Positions 1-5,658 of a DNA stretch of 9,318 nt are shown here, piece by piece. The notes below the pieces were generated by a model, which was not told where the DNA came from, did no database searches, and saw only the letters and a program-made list of their open reading frames with translations. The stretch spans positions 1 to 9,318 of the forward strand of contig CAKRCJ010000071.1 in the NCBI GenBank assembly GCA_934307185.1. Reading direction: 5' to 3'. Source of the DNA: an uncultured Roseburia sp. GTDB taxonomy: Bacteria; Bacillota; Clostridia; Lachnospirales; Lachnospiraceae. Numbering within the stretch: the first letter of the stretch is position 1; each line of letters opens with the position of its first letter. The position numbers were made by a program, and so were the translations under genes.

Positions 1-27
1 ACAGATTCAAGGTGCCAATAACATGTA

Positions 28-73
28 AATTTCCAGCCTGAGATGCTTTTAGGGCTATTTCGGGCTGGAAATT
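28..73. repeat. 11-bp inverted repeat (hairpin) in gene-free left edge
   Basis: The arm AATTTCCAGCC (28-38) is the exact reverse complement of GGCTGGAAATT (63-73). The 24-base loop contains a second GGCT (53-56) that could compete for the left arm. Neither side carries a T-run, so it does not look like an ordinary intrinsic terminator. The rest of 1-257 is very AT-rich with no supportable gene and no clear -35/-10 pair for the gene at 258. It could be a terminator, the end of a lost element, or an RNA structure from a gene left of the window. The function is unknown. Confidence 0.5.
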
Positions 74-257
74 AAGGATATCAGTTCTCCTCTATAAGTT
101 TTATATAAAGAATCTGTTCCTTGATTTTTATATTTATTATATCGTCGCTTTTAGATAAAAACATTATTTATAGCTAATTATAATTTGTTATAGATTATTA
201 TTATAAAAGAAGTAATACCTTAGAATTGAGTCATATTATTGAGAATGGAGATACCCT

Positions 258-590
258 ATGACTGATTTAGATTTCAAGGCTATTGGATTAAAGATAAAGG
301 AACGCAGACAGGAATTGGGTATAACACAAGAATTTATCTCAAAATCTTTGGATGTGAATCCAAGCCATATCTCAAATATTGAATGTGGTCGTGCAAACCC
401 GTCTCTTACCGCCCTTGTGAAAATTGCCAATATCCTTGAATGTAGTATTGATTATTTCATTAGTGGGGAATATACCTATAAAATTGATAAAAGCAAAGAA
501 AAAACGTTAGATGATAAGATTATGGATAAAATAAAATATTGTGATGCCGATAAAAAAAACAGAATTTTAAAAATGATTGATCTACTTTAA
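258..590 (+). CDS. XRE-family (Cro/CI-type) HTH transcriptional regulator
   Basis: This small cytoplasmic DNA-binding regulator has 110 residues. Residues about 7-67 form a complete HTH_3/XRE domain: a first helix with KIKERRQELG, then ITQEFISKSLDV for the scaffold helix, NPSHISNIECGRANPSL for the recognition helix and following turn, and LVKIANILECSIDYFI for the last helices. The remaining 40 or so residues are a charged Lys/Asp-rich tail with no recognised ligand domain, so it is probably a simple repressor of the SinR-like shape seen in clostridia. The ATG has a GGAG about 7 bases upstream (gaatGGAGataccct). Its stop overlaps the stop of the converging gene at 587-835 by four bases. Base composition is very AT-rich, like the flanking 1.5 kb and unlike the genes after 2050, which suggests acquired DNA. 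Its target is unknown; its own promoter region is a natural guess. Confidence 0.85.
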   Translation: MTDLDFKAIGLKIKERRQELGITQEFISKSLDVNPSHISNIECGRANPSLTALVKIANILECSIDYFISGEYTYKIDKSKEKTLDDKIMDKIKYCDADKKNRILKMIDLL

Positions 591-835
591 TCTTTGAATA
601 ATGAATGTATTAATTTAATTGTGAATCGTATACCATTCTCAAATCCAGCTTGTTCAGCGATTGATGTAACAGAAAATGTAATTTCTTTGATTTTTTCATA
701 TTCATCATCTGTTAGACTTTTCTGATATGTTTTCAGTAACTTGTATATGGCTTCATCTGCCTTTTGATTTGTAGTTATAATATCTTTTTCATATATAAGT
801 ATTTCACTGTAGATTTTTTTTAATAAGTCATTCAT
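587..835 (-). CDS. small helical protein, DUF6809-like
   Basis: This is an 82-residue acidic/lysine-rich protein with no signal peptide or membrane segment. The pattern of an N-terminal helix, then SLTDDEYEKIKEI, then a C-terminal AEQAGFENGIRFTIKLI segment resembles DUF6809, a family of small Firmicutes proteins of unknown function often near mobile or regulatory genes. This is recognition from memory of the family pattern, not a search. The start is supported by GTGAGG eight bases upstream of the ATG. It converges on the XRE regulator with a four-base stop overlap, so the two transcripts would be antisense to each other at their 3' ends. I see no terminator between them. No biochemical role can be inferred. 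Confidence 0.6.
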   Translation of the reverse strand: MNDLLKKIYSEILIYEKDIITTNQKADEAIYKLLKTYQKSLTDDEYEKIKEITFSVTSIAEQAGFENGIRFTIKLIHSLFKD

Positions 836-1135
836 AGCTATAACCTCACTTTCATTTAATCTTAAAAGTTAAAATAAGTTGTATATCTTATTGTAGATAA
901 GCTGTTTTCAATTGTCTTCTCAATAGAGAGAAGTGGGTATAAATATAAAAAACGGCGTTATAATTTGTTTAGTCAAATCAGCGTGTTTTTGTTAAAATTT
1001 ATCAGCTCCAAGTAGTATTTATCCATTGATACGTTATTTGGTATTCATAAAATTTATAGTAGGACAGGTTATATTCCCCCAGAAAAAAGCTATTAATAAT
1101 AACAGGCATATAAGCGAGTTCAGGTAATCTGTACA
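836..1135. other. AT-rich gene-free stretch
   Basis: No ORF with a credible start and ribosome binding site lies here on either strand. It must hold the promoter of the minus-strand gene at 587-835, but no good -35/-10 pair stands out. A short inverted repeat, CTTAT (887-891) and ATAAG (897-901), lies about 55 bases upstream of that gene. The 12-mer TTATAATTTGTT (958-969) also occurs at 178-189 upstream of the XRE gene, which might be a shared regulator site or chance in AT-rich DNA. Confidence 0.4.
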
Positions 1136-1450
1136 GTGATAACAGGAAGTATTGTACACATTAATGAATTAGAAAATATGCTTTTTTTATATTTTATGAA
1201 TGCCGCTATAAAGTTGCTTCTATTTTTAAATATTATTTTGGGCATAGAAAAGTACATAATTTTAATAACTTTTAACTACCAGAAACTGCATATAATTAAA
1301 ATTACAAAATCTGAAAAGCTGGAAAATAAGTTAATTACTTTTAGTAATATTTTAAGAGGTTATGAGATATTTGCATCGGAAGAAGATAGAAAGCTGATGC
1401 TAGAATTGGGCATCATAATATCAGTAAATGTTACTTTTATCACTTTTTAG
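1136..1450 (+). CDS. doubtful hypothetical protein, possibly a remnant
   Basis: This 104-codon ORF opens with GTG and has no convincing Shine-Dalgarno sequence in front (only caggt about 15 bases away). The predicted protein has a hydrophobic N-terminal half (residues 14-47, rich in Leu, Ile and Phe, one or two possible membrane helices) and a charged C-terminal half containing GYEIFASEEDRKLML. I do not recognise it. The strong plus-strand terminator two bases after the stop argues that something is or was transcribed here, and the C-terminal half looks more protein-like than the N-terminal half. It may be the 3' end of a decayed gene fused by chance to upstream AT-rich sequence. Confidence that the full ORF is translated is low. 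Confidence 0.25.
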   Translation: MITGSIVHINELENMLFLYFMNAAIKLLLFLNIILGIEKYIILITFNYQKLHIIKITKSEKLENKLITFSNILRGYEIFASEEDRKLMLELGIIISVNVTFITF

Positions 1451-1452
1451 TG

Positions 1453-1496
1453 AAAATGCAGTGTTCCCGGAAAAAAACGGGTTCACTGCATTTTTT
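1453..1496 (+). terminator. Rho-independent terminator
   Basis: The arm AAAATGCAGTG (1453-1463) pairs with CACTGCATTTT (1484-1494). Past a TT/TT internal mismatch, CCCG (1466-1469) pairs with CGGG (1478-1481), and the A-rich loop lies between. A run of six T follows on the plus strand (1491-1496). It directly follows the stop at 1450. The minus-strand reading lacks an equally good T-run, although the remnant HxlR gene ends at its edge from the other side. Confidence 0.85.
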
Positions 1497-1599
1497 ATAT
1501 TTTATTATTTTTATAAGCAGTTCCCCATTCCTCCATTGCCTGAATAATCGGCATCATGCTTTTTCCGGTTTCGCTTAGGGAATACTCTGTGTATAAAGA
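1495..1599 (-). pseudogene. HxlR-family regulator, C-terminal remnant
   Basis: Reading the minus strand from 1599 down to a TAA at 1495-1497 gives 34 codons including YSLSETGKSMMPIIQAMEEWG. This is the hallmark end of HxlR winged-helix regulators (wing strand EYSLTxxGKS, then the last helix ending in WG). HxlR proteins are usually about 100-120 residues, so roughly the last quarter survives. Immediately upstream on this strand the sequence changes to antisense of a sirtuin fragment, so the N-terminal DNA-binding part is gone and there is no start. It is not functional. The junction lies within about 1588-1600. Confidence 0.8.
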
Positions 1600-1963
1600 C
1601 TATTTTGTACTCACAACAAATGTCAACCACTGTTTTCAGAAGGCGGGCTTTGACAAAAACCGGCTGTTTTATACGCAGGGAGATTATGGCTTGTTTCAGT
1701 GCAGCAGACCGTGTTGCAAAAAGACTTATGATAATCGGGAAATGATTGAGAAAATGATGGAAAGCCAGGGATTTGTCAGAGGAAAAGAAGGAAAATTTGT
1801 TTTTCCACAGGAGAAAGAGGCTGGTATGAAAATCCCGTCAGAATTAATTCCAAAATGCCCCAAATGCGGCGCACCAATGACAATGAACCTGCGCTCGGAC
1901 GATAAATTTGTTCAGGACTCGGGCTGGGATATTGCCGCAGAGCGGCAAGACAAAGTTCTTTGA
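1595..1963 (+). pseudogene. class M (SirTM-like) sirtuin, internal fragment
   Basis: From KDYFVLTTNVNHCFQKAGF onward this is a Sir2-family protein of the Firmicutes class M kind, which in intact form (about 280-300 residues) is an NAD-dependent ADP-ribosyltransferase acting with a lipoylated GcvH-like protein and a macrodomain hydrolase. Visible are the TTN..H motif, TQGDYG with Gln where ordinary deacetylases have the catalytic His, zinc-type cysteines in CSRPC and CPKC, and MTMNLRSDD. The Asn-to-Gln spacing of 19 residues fits what I recall for SirTM. Missing are the N-terminal Rossmann half and the last 70 or so residues; the stop at 1961-1963 is accidental. The ATG at 1556 lies in antisense HxlR sequence and is not a genuine start. 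The motif normally reads NVD; here it is NVN, another sign of decay. There are no macrodomain, GcvH-L or LplA genes nearby. Confidence 0.8.
1932..1948. repeat. 7-bp inverted repeat at the sirtuin/TetR junction
   Basis: TTGCCGC (1932-1938) and GCGGCAA (1942-1948) are perfect inverted arms around AGA. They sit where sirtuin-coding sequence (plus) passes into TetR-coding sequence (minus). Because both reading frames look authentic up to about this point, the repeat is a plausible breakpoint of the rearrangement that joined them. Confidence 0.6.
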
Positions 1964-2039
1964 TGGTTATTTTTTCATAAGGTTTTTTTGTATATAACTT
2001 TATAAAAGCTGCTTTGAGCGCTTCCTGTGTGGTGTTCAT
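1941..2039 (-). pseudogene. TetR/AcrR-family regulator, N-terminal remnant
   Basis: The minus strand from an ATG at 2037-2039 encodes about 33 residues: MNTTQEALKAAFIKLYTKKP, then YEKITIKELCLAA. This is the start of a TetR N-terminal helix-turn-helix; intact relatives continue with a Val/Ala-Arg-xx-Phe-Tyr recognition helix, but here the frame runs into antisense sirtuin sequence. It keeps a good AGGAG eight bases before the ATG, and that site overlaps the stop of the LysR gene (2051-2053). It was therefore originally the next gene in a LysR-TetR operon and may still be translated into a nonsense-tailed peptide running to 1776. The loss of the ligand domain and half of the HTH makes it non-functional. 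Confidence 0.75.
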
Positions 2040-2050
2040 TTTTGTTTCTC

Positions 2051-2872
2051 CTAAATATTAAAATTGTTTTTTGCAACATTCTCAATGAGATAAAAAGTCA
2101 CAATCGCACCTTCATCTGCAATCGGGACATTCACACGGTCTGGGTACATGCTGTTACGGTTCAGAAAATAATCTGTCGTAAAGCAGGGCAGCGTGGAAGC
2201 ATTCACCAGCTCATCAAATACGGCATCATCAGACTGCACCAGAAATTTGGAAGCCGGCATTTTTTCCCGGCAGAGTGTGTCCCAAAAACCTAATTCTGTG
2301 CGGAGAAGAAAGTTAAAGCCGTTTAAATCATTCCAGTGAAGCGAGGAATATCCGGCAAGCTCATGTGCTTTTGGAATGCAGACAAAAAGCTGTTCCGTCA
2401 TAAATTCTTTTACTCTCCAGTCTGGCAAAGTGACAGAAAAAGGCAGAATGGCAAAGTCGCATGCCTCCTGCTTTAAAAATTGCAGCACTTCGTCGTTCTG
2501 GCAGATGCCGGAGGAGATTGTCATGCCGGGGTGGGAAGAACCAAGCTTTTTTAAAAGCTCCCAAAGCGGGGCAGGGGCACAGGATTTTACAATAATTGTT
2601 TTCTGACGCTCGTCAAAGGCGCGCACCTGTGAAAGCGTCTGCTCCGTTTCCTGTAACAGTTTTCTGGCGCAAGTGACGGCAAACTGCCCGGTTTCGTTTA
2701 ATTCAATTTTATTTTTGCTGCGGTGGAAAAGCGGCACGCCAAATGCAAGCTCTATATTTTGCATGGAGCGGGTGACAGAGGGCGTGGAAATATGAAATTC
2801 CTCCGCTACTTTTGATAGTGTGCCGCAGTCGGCAAAGGCAACGAGGTGCTCTAATTCTTCTAAGTTCAGCAT
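2051..2872 (-). CDS. LysR-family transcriptional regulator
   Basis: This 273-residue protein is a little short of the usual 290-310. Residues 2-61 form the LysR winged HTH: LEELEHLVAFADCGTLSKVA, then EEFHISTPSVTRSMQNIE for the recognition helix, then FGVPLFHRSKNKIELNETG. A linker helix (about 62-90) leads to a periplasmic-binding-like effector domain (about 92-262) that ends early, after a VPIADEGAIVTFYLI strand. The ATG has an AGGAG seven bases upstream. It diverges from the aldo/keto reductase at 3097, the usual layout for a LysR protein controlling its neighbour, with inverted repeats over both candidate promoters. It very probably regulates itself and that reductase; the inducer cannot be deduced. 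Downstream on the same strand, 11 bases away, lies the broken TetR gene. Confidence 0.92.
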   Translation of the reverse strand: MLNLEELEHLVAFADCGTLSKVAEEFHISTPSVTRSMQNIELAFGVPLFHRSKNKIELNETGQFAVTCARKLLQETEQTLSQVRAFDERQKTIIVKSCAPAPLWELLKKLGSSHPGMTISSGICQNDEVLQFLKQEACDFAILPFSVTLPDWRVKEFMTEQLFVCIPKAHELAGYSSLHWNDLNGFNFLLRTELGFWDTLCREKMPASKFLVQSDDAVFDELVNASTLPCFTTDYFLNRNSMYPDRVNVPIADEGAIVTFYLIENVAKNNFNI

Positions 2873-2950
2873 GATATTCTCCTTAAAGTGACAGGGTTAA
2901 TTTGCATAAATCCAGTTTTCATATTCTGAAAAGCACATTCCAATATAAAT

Positions 2951-2983
2951 AGTGTACTTTCAAAGAAAAAGAATGTAAAGTAC
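2951..2983 (-). promoter_or_regulatory. candidate LysR-gene promoter overlapped by an inverted repeat
   Basis: On the minus strand TTTACA (plus 2974-2979) and TACACT (plus 2951-2956) are separated by 17 bases, a fair sigma-A match. The arms GTACTTT (2954-2960) and AAAGTAC (2977-2983), exact inverted copies 16 bases apart, cover both hexamers. That placement would let a bound regulator block transcription, as expected for LysR autoregulation. No binding data can be read from sequence. Confidence 0.5.
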
Positions 2984-3004
2984 GAATTGTAGATATAAAA
3001 ATAA

Positions 3005-3033
3005 TTGCAAAATCCATATGATAAAATCATATT
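3005..3033 (+). promoter_or_regulatory. candidate aldo/keto reductase promoter with dyad
   Basis: TTGCAA (3005-3010), a 17-base spacer and CATATT (3028-3033) form a modest promoter. Within it lies a perfect dyad, ATATGAT (3016-3022), AAA, ATCATAT (3026-3032), which contains LysR-like T...A half-site symmetry. It is a reasonable operator for the divergent LysR protein, but AT-rich dyads arise easily by chance. Confidence 0.4.
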
Positions 3034-3096
3034 TTTTTCTGGTATGAGATTTTTGTAATTATGCAGTCAGATTTCAAAATATTGGAGGTAGTGACA

Positions 3097-3936
3097 ATGG
3101 AATATGTAACATTAAATAATGGAATTAAAATGCCAAAATTAGGATACGGTGTTTATCAGACACCGGCAGAGGATACAAAACACTGTGTGTTGGACGCAAT
3201 TGAAATCGGTTATCGAAGCATTGATACCGCACAGGCTTACGGAAATGAGGAAGGCGTTGGTGCAGCATTAAAAGAAAGTGGACTTCCAAGAGAAGAGTTT
3301 TTCCTTACCACAAAAGTATGGATTACGAATGCAGGATATGAAAAGGCAAAGGCTTCTATCGAGGAGTCTATGAAGAAGTTACAGACAGAATATCTTGATT
3401 TACTGCTTATTCATCAGCCGTTTGGTGATTACTATGGAACTTACCGGGCAATGGAAGAATTTTACGAGGCTGGAAAAATCCGTGCCATCGGTGTTTCCAA
3501 CTTTGGACCGGACCGTTATCTAGATATTGAGCATTTTGCAAAGGTAAAACCTGCGGTCAACCAGATTGAGACCCACGTATTCCAGCAGCAGAAGGTTGCA
3601 AAAGAATATCTGAAAAAATATGGCTGTCAGATTGAGTCCTGGGGACCATTTGCAGAGGGAAGAAAAGATATGTTTACCAATCCGGTACTGACAGAAATCG
3701 GCGTAAAATATGGTAAAACAGCCGCACAGACCGCACTCCGTTTCTTATTGCAGAGTGATGTCGTAGTTATTCCGAAATCAGTTCACAAAGAGCGTATGCA
3801 GCAGAACTTTGATTTATTTGACTTCACGCTGACCGCAGAAGATATGGCAGCAATTGAAGCGTTAGACGGCGGCGAGAGCTTATTCTTCTCCCACTATGAC
3901 CCGAAGACGGTAGAGTGGTTTATGTCGATTTTGTAA
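3097..3936 (+). CDS. aldo/keto reductase (AKR, 2,5-diketogluconate reductase-like)
   Basis: This is a cytoplasmic NADPH-dependent TIM-barrel oxidoreductase reducing aldehydes or ketones to alcohols, 279 residues, the normal length for prokaryotic AKR5-type enzymes. The catalytic tetrad is complete: Asp43 and Tyr48 (SIDTAQAYGNE), Lys73 (TTKVW), His106 (LLLIHQP). The signature ...KIRAIGVSNF lies at 127-136 and the NADPH site VIPKSVHKERMQQN at 224-237. The frame is open from an earlier ATG at 3061, but TTGGAGG sits at 3082-3088, eight bases before the ATG at 3097, and family homology starts there (MEYVTLNNGIKMPKLGYG), so 3097 is the start. It diverges from a LysR regulator that likely controls it. 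The natural substrate cannot be told; methylglyoxal or other reactive carbonyls are possible for this subfamily. Confidence 0.95.
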   Translation: MEYVTLNNGIKMPKLGYGVYQTPAEDTKHCVLDAIEIGYRSIDTAQAYGNEEGVGAALKESGLPREEFFLTTKVWITNAGYEKAKASIEESMKKLQTEYLDLLLIHQPFGDYYGTYRAMEEFYEAGKIRAIGVSNFGPDRYLDIEHFAKVKPAVNQIETHVFQQQKVAKEYLKKYGCQIESWGPFAEGRKDMFTNPVLTEIGVKYGKTAAQTALRFLLQSDVVVIPKSVHKERMQQNFDLFDFTLTAEDMAAIEALDGGESLFFSHYDPKTVEWFMSIL

Positions 3937-3946
3937 AAATAAAATT

Positions 3947-3977
3947 ATCTCCTAAAATATCGACTATTTTAGGAGAT
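3947..3977. terminator. hairpin terminator between converging genes
   Basis: A 13-bp perfect stem, ATCTCCTAAAATA (3947-3959) with TATTTTAGGAGAT (3965-3977), encloses a TCGAC loop. On the minus strand it is followed by AATTTTATTTTTAC, a usable U-tract, so it best terminates the acetyltransferase transcript ending at 4008. On the plus strand, ten bases after the reductase stop, there is no T-run, but the stem could protect that mRNA end. Confidence 0.75.
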
Positions 3978-4007
3978 GAATGCTTTCTGCGACAGCCATT
4001 TCCTCTT

Positions 4008-4445
4008 TTAGCGGCGCATCCTCATAATGTACCTGCTATTTTTAATCGTTTCTATAATATCAAAACCGAGTCTTTGATAGAGCGATACGGCTCTTTGGTT
4101 TTTGATGAACACATATAATACGACTGCTTCATCAATCGATGAACAACACTTCCGGATTATTGTGGTTCCAATGCCATGGCTCTGAAATTGAGAAAAAATA
4201 TATAAATCATCAAGCTCATACAAGCCAGCTTCATTTTTGTAAAAATGGTAATATCCTGCTTTCTTTCCATCAATATAGATTGTGGTGTATTCGTCGATAG
4301 AGTTTTCTATCTTTTTGTGAACCCAGTTCAGAACTTTCTCATAATCCATACATTCAATGTTTTCGTAGTCATCAATTTGTTGTTTGCTCAATTGATATAA
4401 ATATTCAATGTCTGAGCTTGTTGATCTATCATAGGTTATGTTCAT
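4008..4445 (-). CDS. GNAT-family N-acetyltransferase
   Basis: This is a predicted acetyl-CoA-dependent acetyltransferase of 145 residues with a complete GNAT fold. Motif A is at about 77-100, with the acetyl-CoA loop QSHGIG at 88-93 (Q/R-x-x-G-x-G/A), and motif B is NQRAVSLYQRLGF at 116-128. These match RimI-like and small-molecule GNATs alike, so the substrate (amine, amino acid, antibiotic or protein N-terminus) is open. The frame extends upstream to 4466, but GGAG nine bases before the ATG at 4443-4445 and the -10-like TATAAT just ahead of 4466 favour the internal start (MNITYDRSTS). It converges on the reductase at 3097-3936 with a hairpin between. It lies 126 bases downstream of the AKR at 4572-5522, with a stem but no T-run between, so low-level read-through is possible. 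Confidence 0.88.
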   Translation of the reverse strand: MNITYDRSTSSDIEYLYQLSKQQIDDYENIECMDYEKVLNWVHKKIENSIDEYTTIYIDGKKAGYYHFYKNEAGLYELDDLYIFSQFQSHGIGTTIIRKCCSSIDEAVVLYVFIKNQRAVSLYQRLGFDIIETIKNSRYIMRMRR

Positions 4446-4469
4446 CTGCTTTATCTCCATATGCATATC

Positions 4470-4517
4470 ATTATAGACAAGGTCGATGCCGCAAAATACG
4501 TGATATAACGTAATATC
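4470..4517 (-). promoter_or_regulatory. candidate promoter region of the acetyltransferase
   Basis: A perfect TATAAT is read on the minus strand at plus 4470-4475, with no good -35 at 16-18 bases. The near-palindrome GATATAACGTAATATC (4502-4517), with one mismatched pair around ACGT, lies just upstream and could be an activator or repressor site. With this -10, transcription would begin close to the upstream in-frame ATG, which supports the start at 4445. Confidence 0.35.
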
Positions 4518-4524
4518 TCCAACA

Positions 4525-4551
4525 CCGCTCTCATTTTCAAGATGAAAGCGG
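4525..4551 (-). terminator. weak hairpin after the second aldo/keto reductase
   Basis: CCGCTCTCAT (4525-4534) pairs with ATGAAAGCGG (4542-4551), ten pairs with one imperfect position and a seven-base loop, 20 bases beyond the minus-strand stop at 4572. No T-run follows on either strand, so termination would be inefficient or factor-dependent. Confidence 0.4.
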
Positions 4552-4571
4552 CAAGGTCAATATTCAATGAG

Positions 4572-5522
4572 TTAGGAGTGACTGATGCTTAGGATTTCTC
4601 TTATATGGTCGGTATTTTTACTTCCAACGATGACGTGGTCGGCGCCGTTTAAGGCAAAAAGTAAAAGTTCTCTGACGGAATATTTTTTTAAGCCGTCCCC
4701 CATGGCAAAAGGCATGCTGGCAACTGTTTCAAAACCAAGTGTTTTACATGCATCTGCAAAAGAAAGAGTTGTATTGCAAACAGTCTGATTTTTTACGGTT
4801 TTTGCGTAAGGGCATAATAAATTGTATTCAAACAGGACATATTTAAAATGGCTGTTTTTATTGGAAGCCTTATCGGCGCAGGCTTTTAGTTTTTCTATTT
4901 CAAAATGCCATTTTGCTTCGTGTGGTTCTTCAATTAAAAATTCGGTTGCAATGCCATAGTATCTTATTTTTCCAGCCTGTACCTGTTTTTCATACCATGC
5001 AAATAAGACTTCCATTTTAGAATAAAATTCATCTTCCGTCAGGTAGAGGCGGGCAATTTCCGGGATATGGATATAGTGGACATCTAACGTTTTCAGCCCG
5101 AGATTTTGCAATGACTGTTCTAAGGCAATTTCGTAAAAGGCAGGAGTAAGTGTCTGATATAATCCTTCATATTCAAAAAAATCGTTTTTGGTAATTCCGG
5201 CTGGCTCTAAAACCTCAGTCAGATATTTCTGCGGATTTCTGCCGGCGCGCACATCTCCGAAAAGCAGCCCTGCCTTTGAGGTGATGCAGAAATCCTCGCG
5301 GTTTAACAGATTTTTTTCAATTAAAGTTCGGATTGCTATTCCCTCATCTTTTTCCGAACACATGCCGCGGTAATTAATCGCACCGTCAATTGTTGTAATG
5401 CCATTTTGCAGAGCGTATGTAATTGCGTTTTTATACTGCTCGGAAACTACCTCTGAAAAGTCACCTAAATGTGTGCCAAGACAAATTTTTCCCATTCCGT
5501 TTTTGGAATATCCGTTTATCAT
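4572..5522 (-). CDS. aldo/keto reductase family protein (second, distinct subfamily)
   Basis: This is a 316-residue TIM-barrel oxidoreductase of the AKR superfamily, predicted NAD(P)H-dependent. The tetrad is Asp46 (TTIDGAINYRG), Tyr51, Lys83 (ITSKAGLL) and His152 (DVHYIHIPE). A C-terminal cofactor region has MPFAMGDGL and HVIVGSKNTDHIREIL, the equivalent of the usual G-x3-x-x-x-L phosphate-binding turn. It has a longer insert between Lys83 and His152 than the reductase at 3097, and the two share little beyond the core motifs, so they are not recent duplicates. The ATG has AGGAG eight bases upstream. Flanking hairpins at 4525 and 5625 suggest a single-gene unit. The substrate is unknown; this longer group resembles L-fucose-dehydrogenase or sugar-type AKRs only loosely. 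Confidence 0.85.
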   Translation of the reverse strand: MINGYSKNGMGKICLGTHLGDFSEVVSEQYKNAITYALQNGITTIDGAINYRGMCSEKDEGIAIRTLIEKNLLNREDFCITSKAGLLFGDVRAGRNPQKYLTEVLEPAGITKNDFFEYEGLYQTLTPAFYEIALEQSLQNLGLKTLDVHYIHIPEIARLYLTEDEFYSKMEVLFAWYEKQVQAGKIRYYGIATEFLIEEPHEAKWHFEIEKLKACADKASNKNSHFKYVLFEYNLLCPYAKTVKNQTVCNTTLSFADACKTLGFETVASMPFAMGDGLKKYSVRELLLFALNGADHVIVGSKNTDHIREILSISHS

Positions 5523-5548
5523 AGTGTGTACTCCTTTTGATGGTTGAT

Positions 5549-5576
5549 ATAGTAGACATTATGACAAGTATTGCAA
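5549..5576 (-). promoter_or_regulatory. candidate promoter of the second aldo/keto reductase
   Basis: On the minus strand TTGCAA (plus 5571-5576) and TACTAT (plus 5549-5554), separated by 16 bases, give four of six matches in each hexamer. It lies 26 bases before the start codon, leaving a short leader that contains the AGGAG site. Confidence 0.4.
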
Positions 5577-5624
5577 AAAATTAGTAGTCTTGAAAAGCGG
5601 CAGTTTTATGCCTATAATAAAAAG

Positions 5625-5654
5625 TGGAGAGAAAATGATGGAATTTTCTCTCCA
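5625..5654 (-). terminator. Rho-independent terminator, probably bidirectional
   Basis: A 12-bp perfect stem, TGGAGAGAAAAT (5625-5636) with ATTTTCTCTCCA (5643-5654), has a six-base loop. The minus-strand exit reads CTTTTTATTATA, serving the DUF1848 gene whose stop is four bases away. The plus-strand exit has six T, so it would also stop plus-strand transcripts. Confidence 0.85.
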
Positions 5655-5658
5655 TTTT

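Noticed and set aside
178..969. TTATAATTTGTT direct repeats as ends of a mobile element
   Set aside because: Twelve AT-only-biased bases recurring 780 bases apart in very AT-rich DNA is weak evidence, and no recombinase lies between them.
1556..1963. ORF 1556-1963 as an intact 135-residue protein
   Set aside because: Its first 13 codons are antisense of an HxlR gene and its end is antisense of a TetR gene; only the middle is sirtuin, with no ribosome site at the ATG.
2027..2606. Plus-strand ORFs at 2027-2293 and 2376-2606
   Set aside because: They are shadows inside the well-supported LysR gene, without ribosome sites or recognisable domains.
3061..3096. ATG at 3061 as the aldo/keto reductase start
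   Set aside because: No ribosome site precedes it, while GGAGG lies inside the extension and fits the ATG at 3097, where family homology begins.
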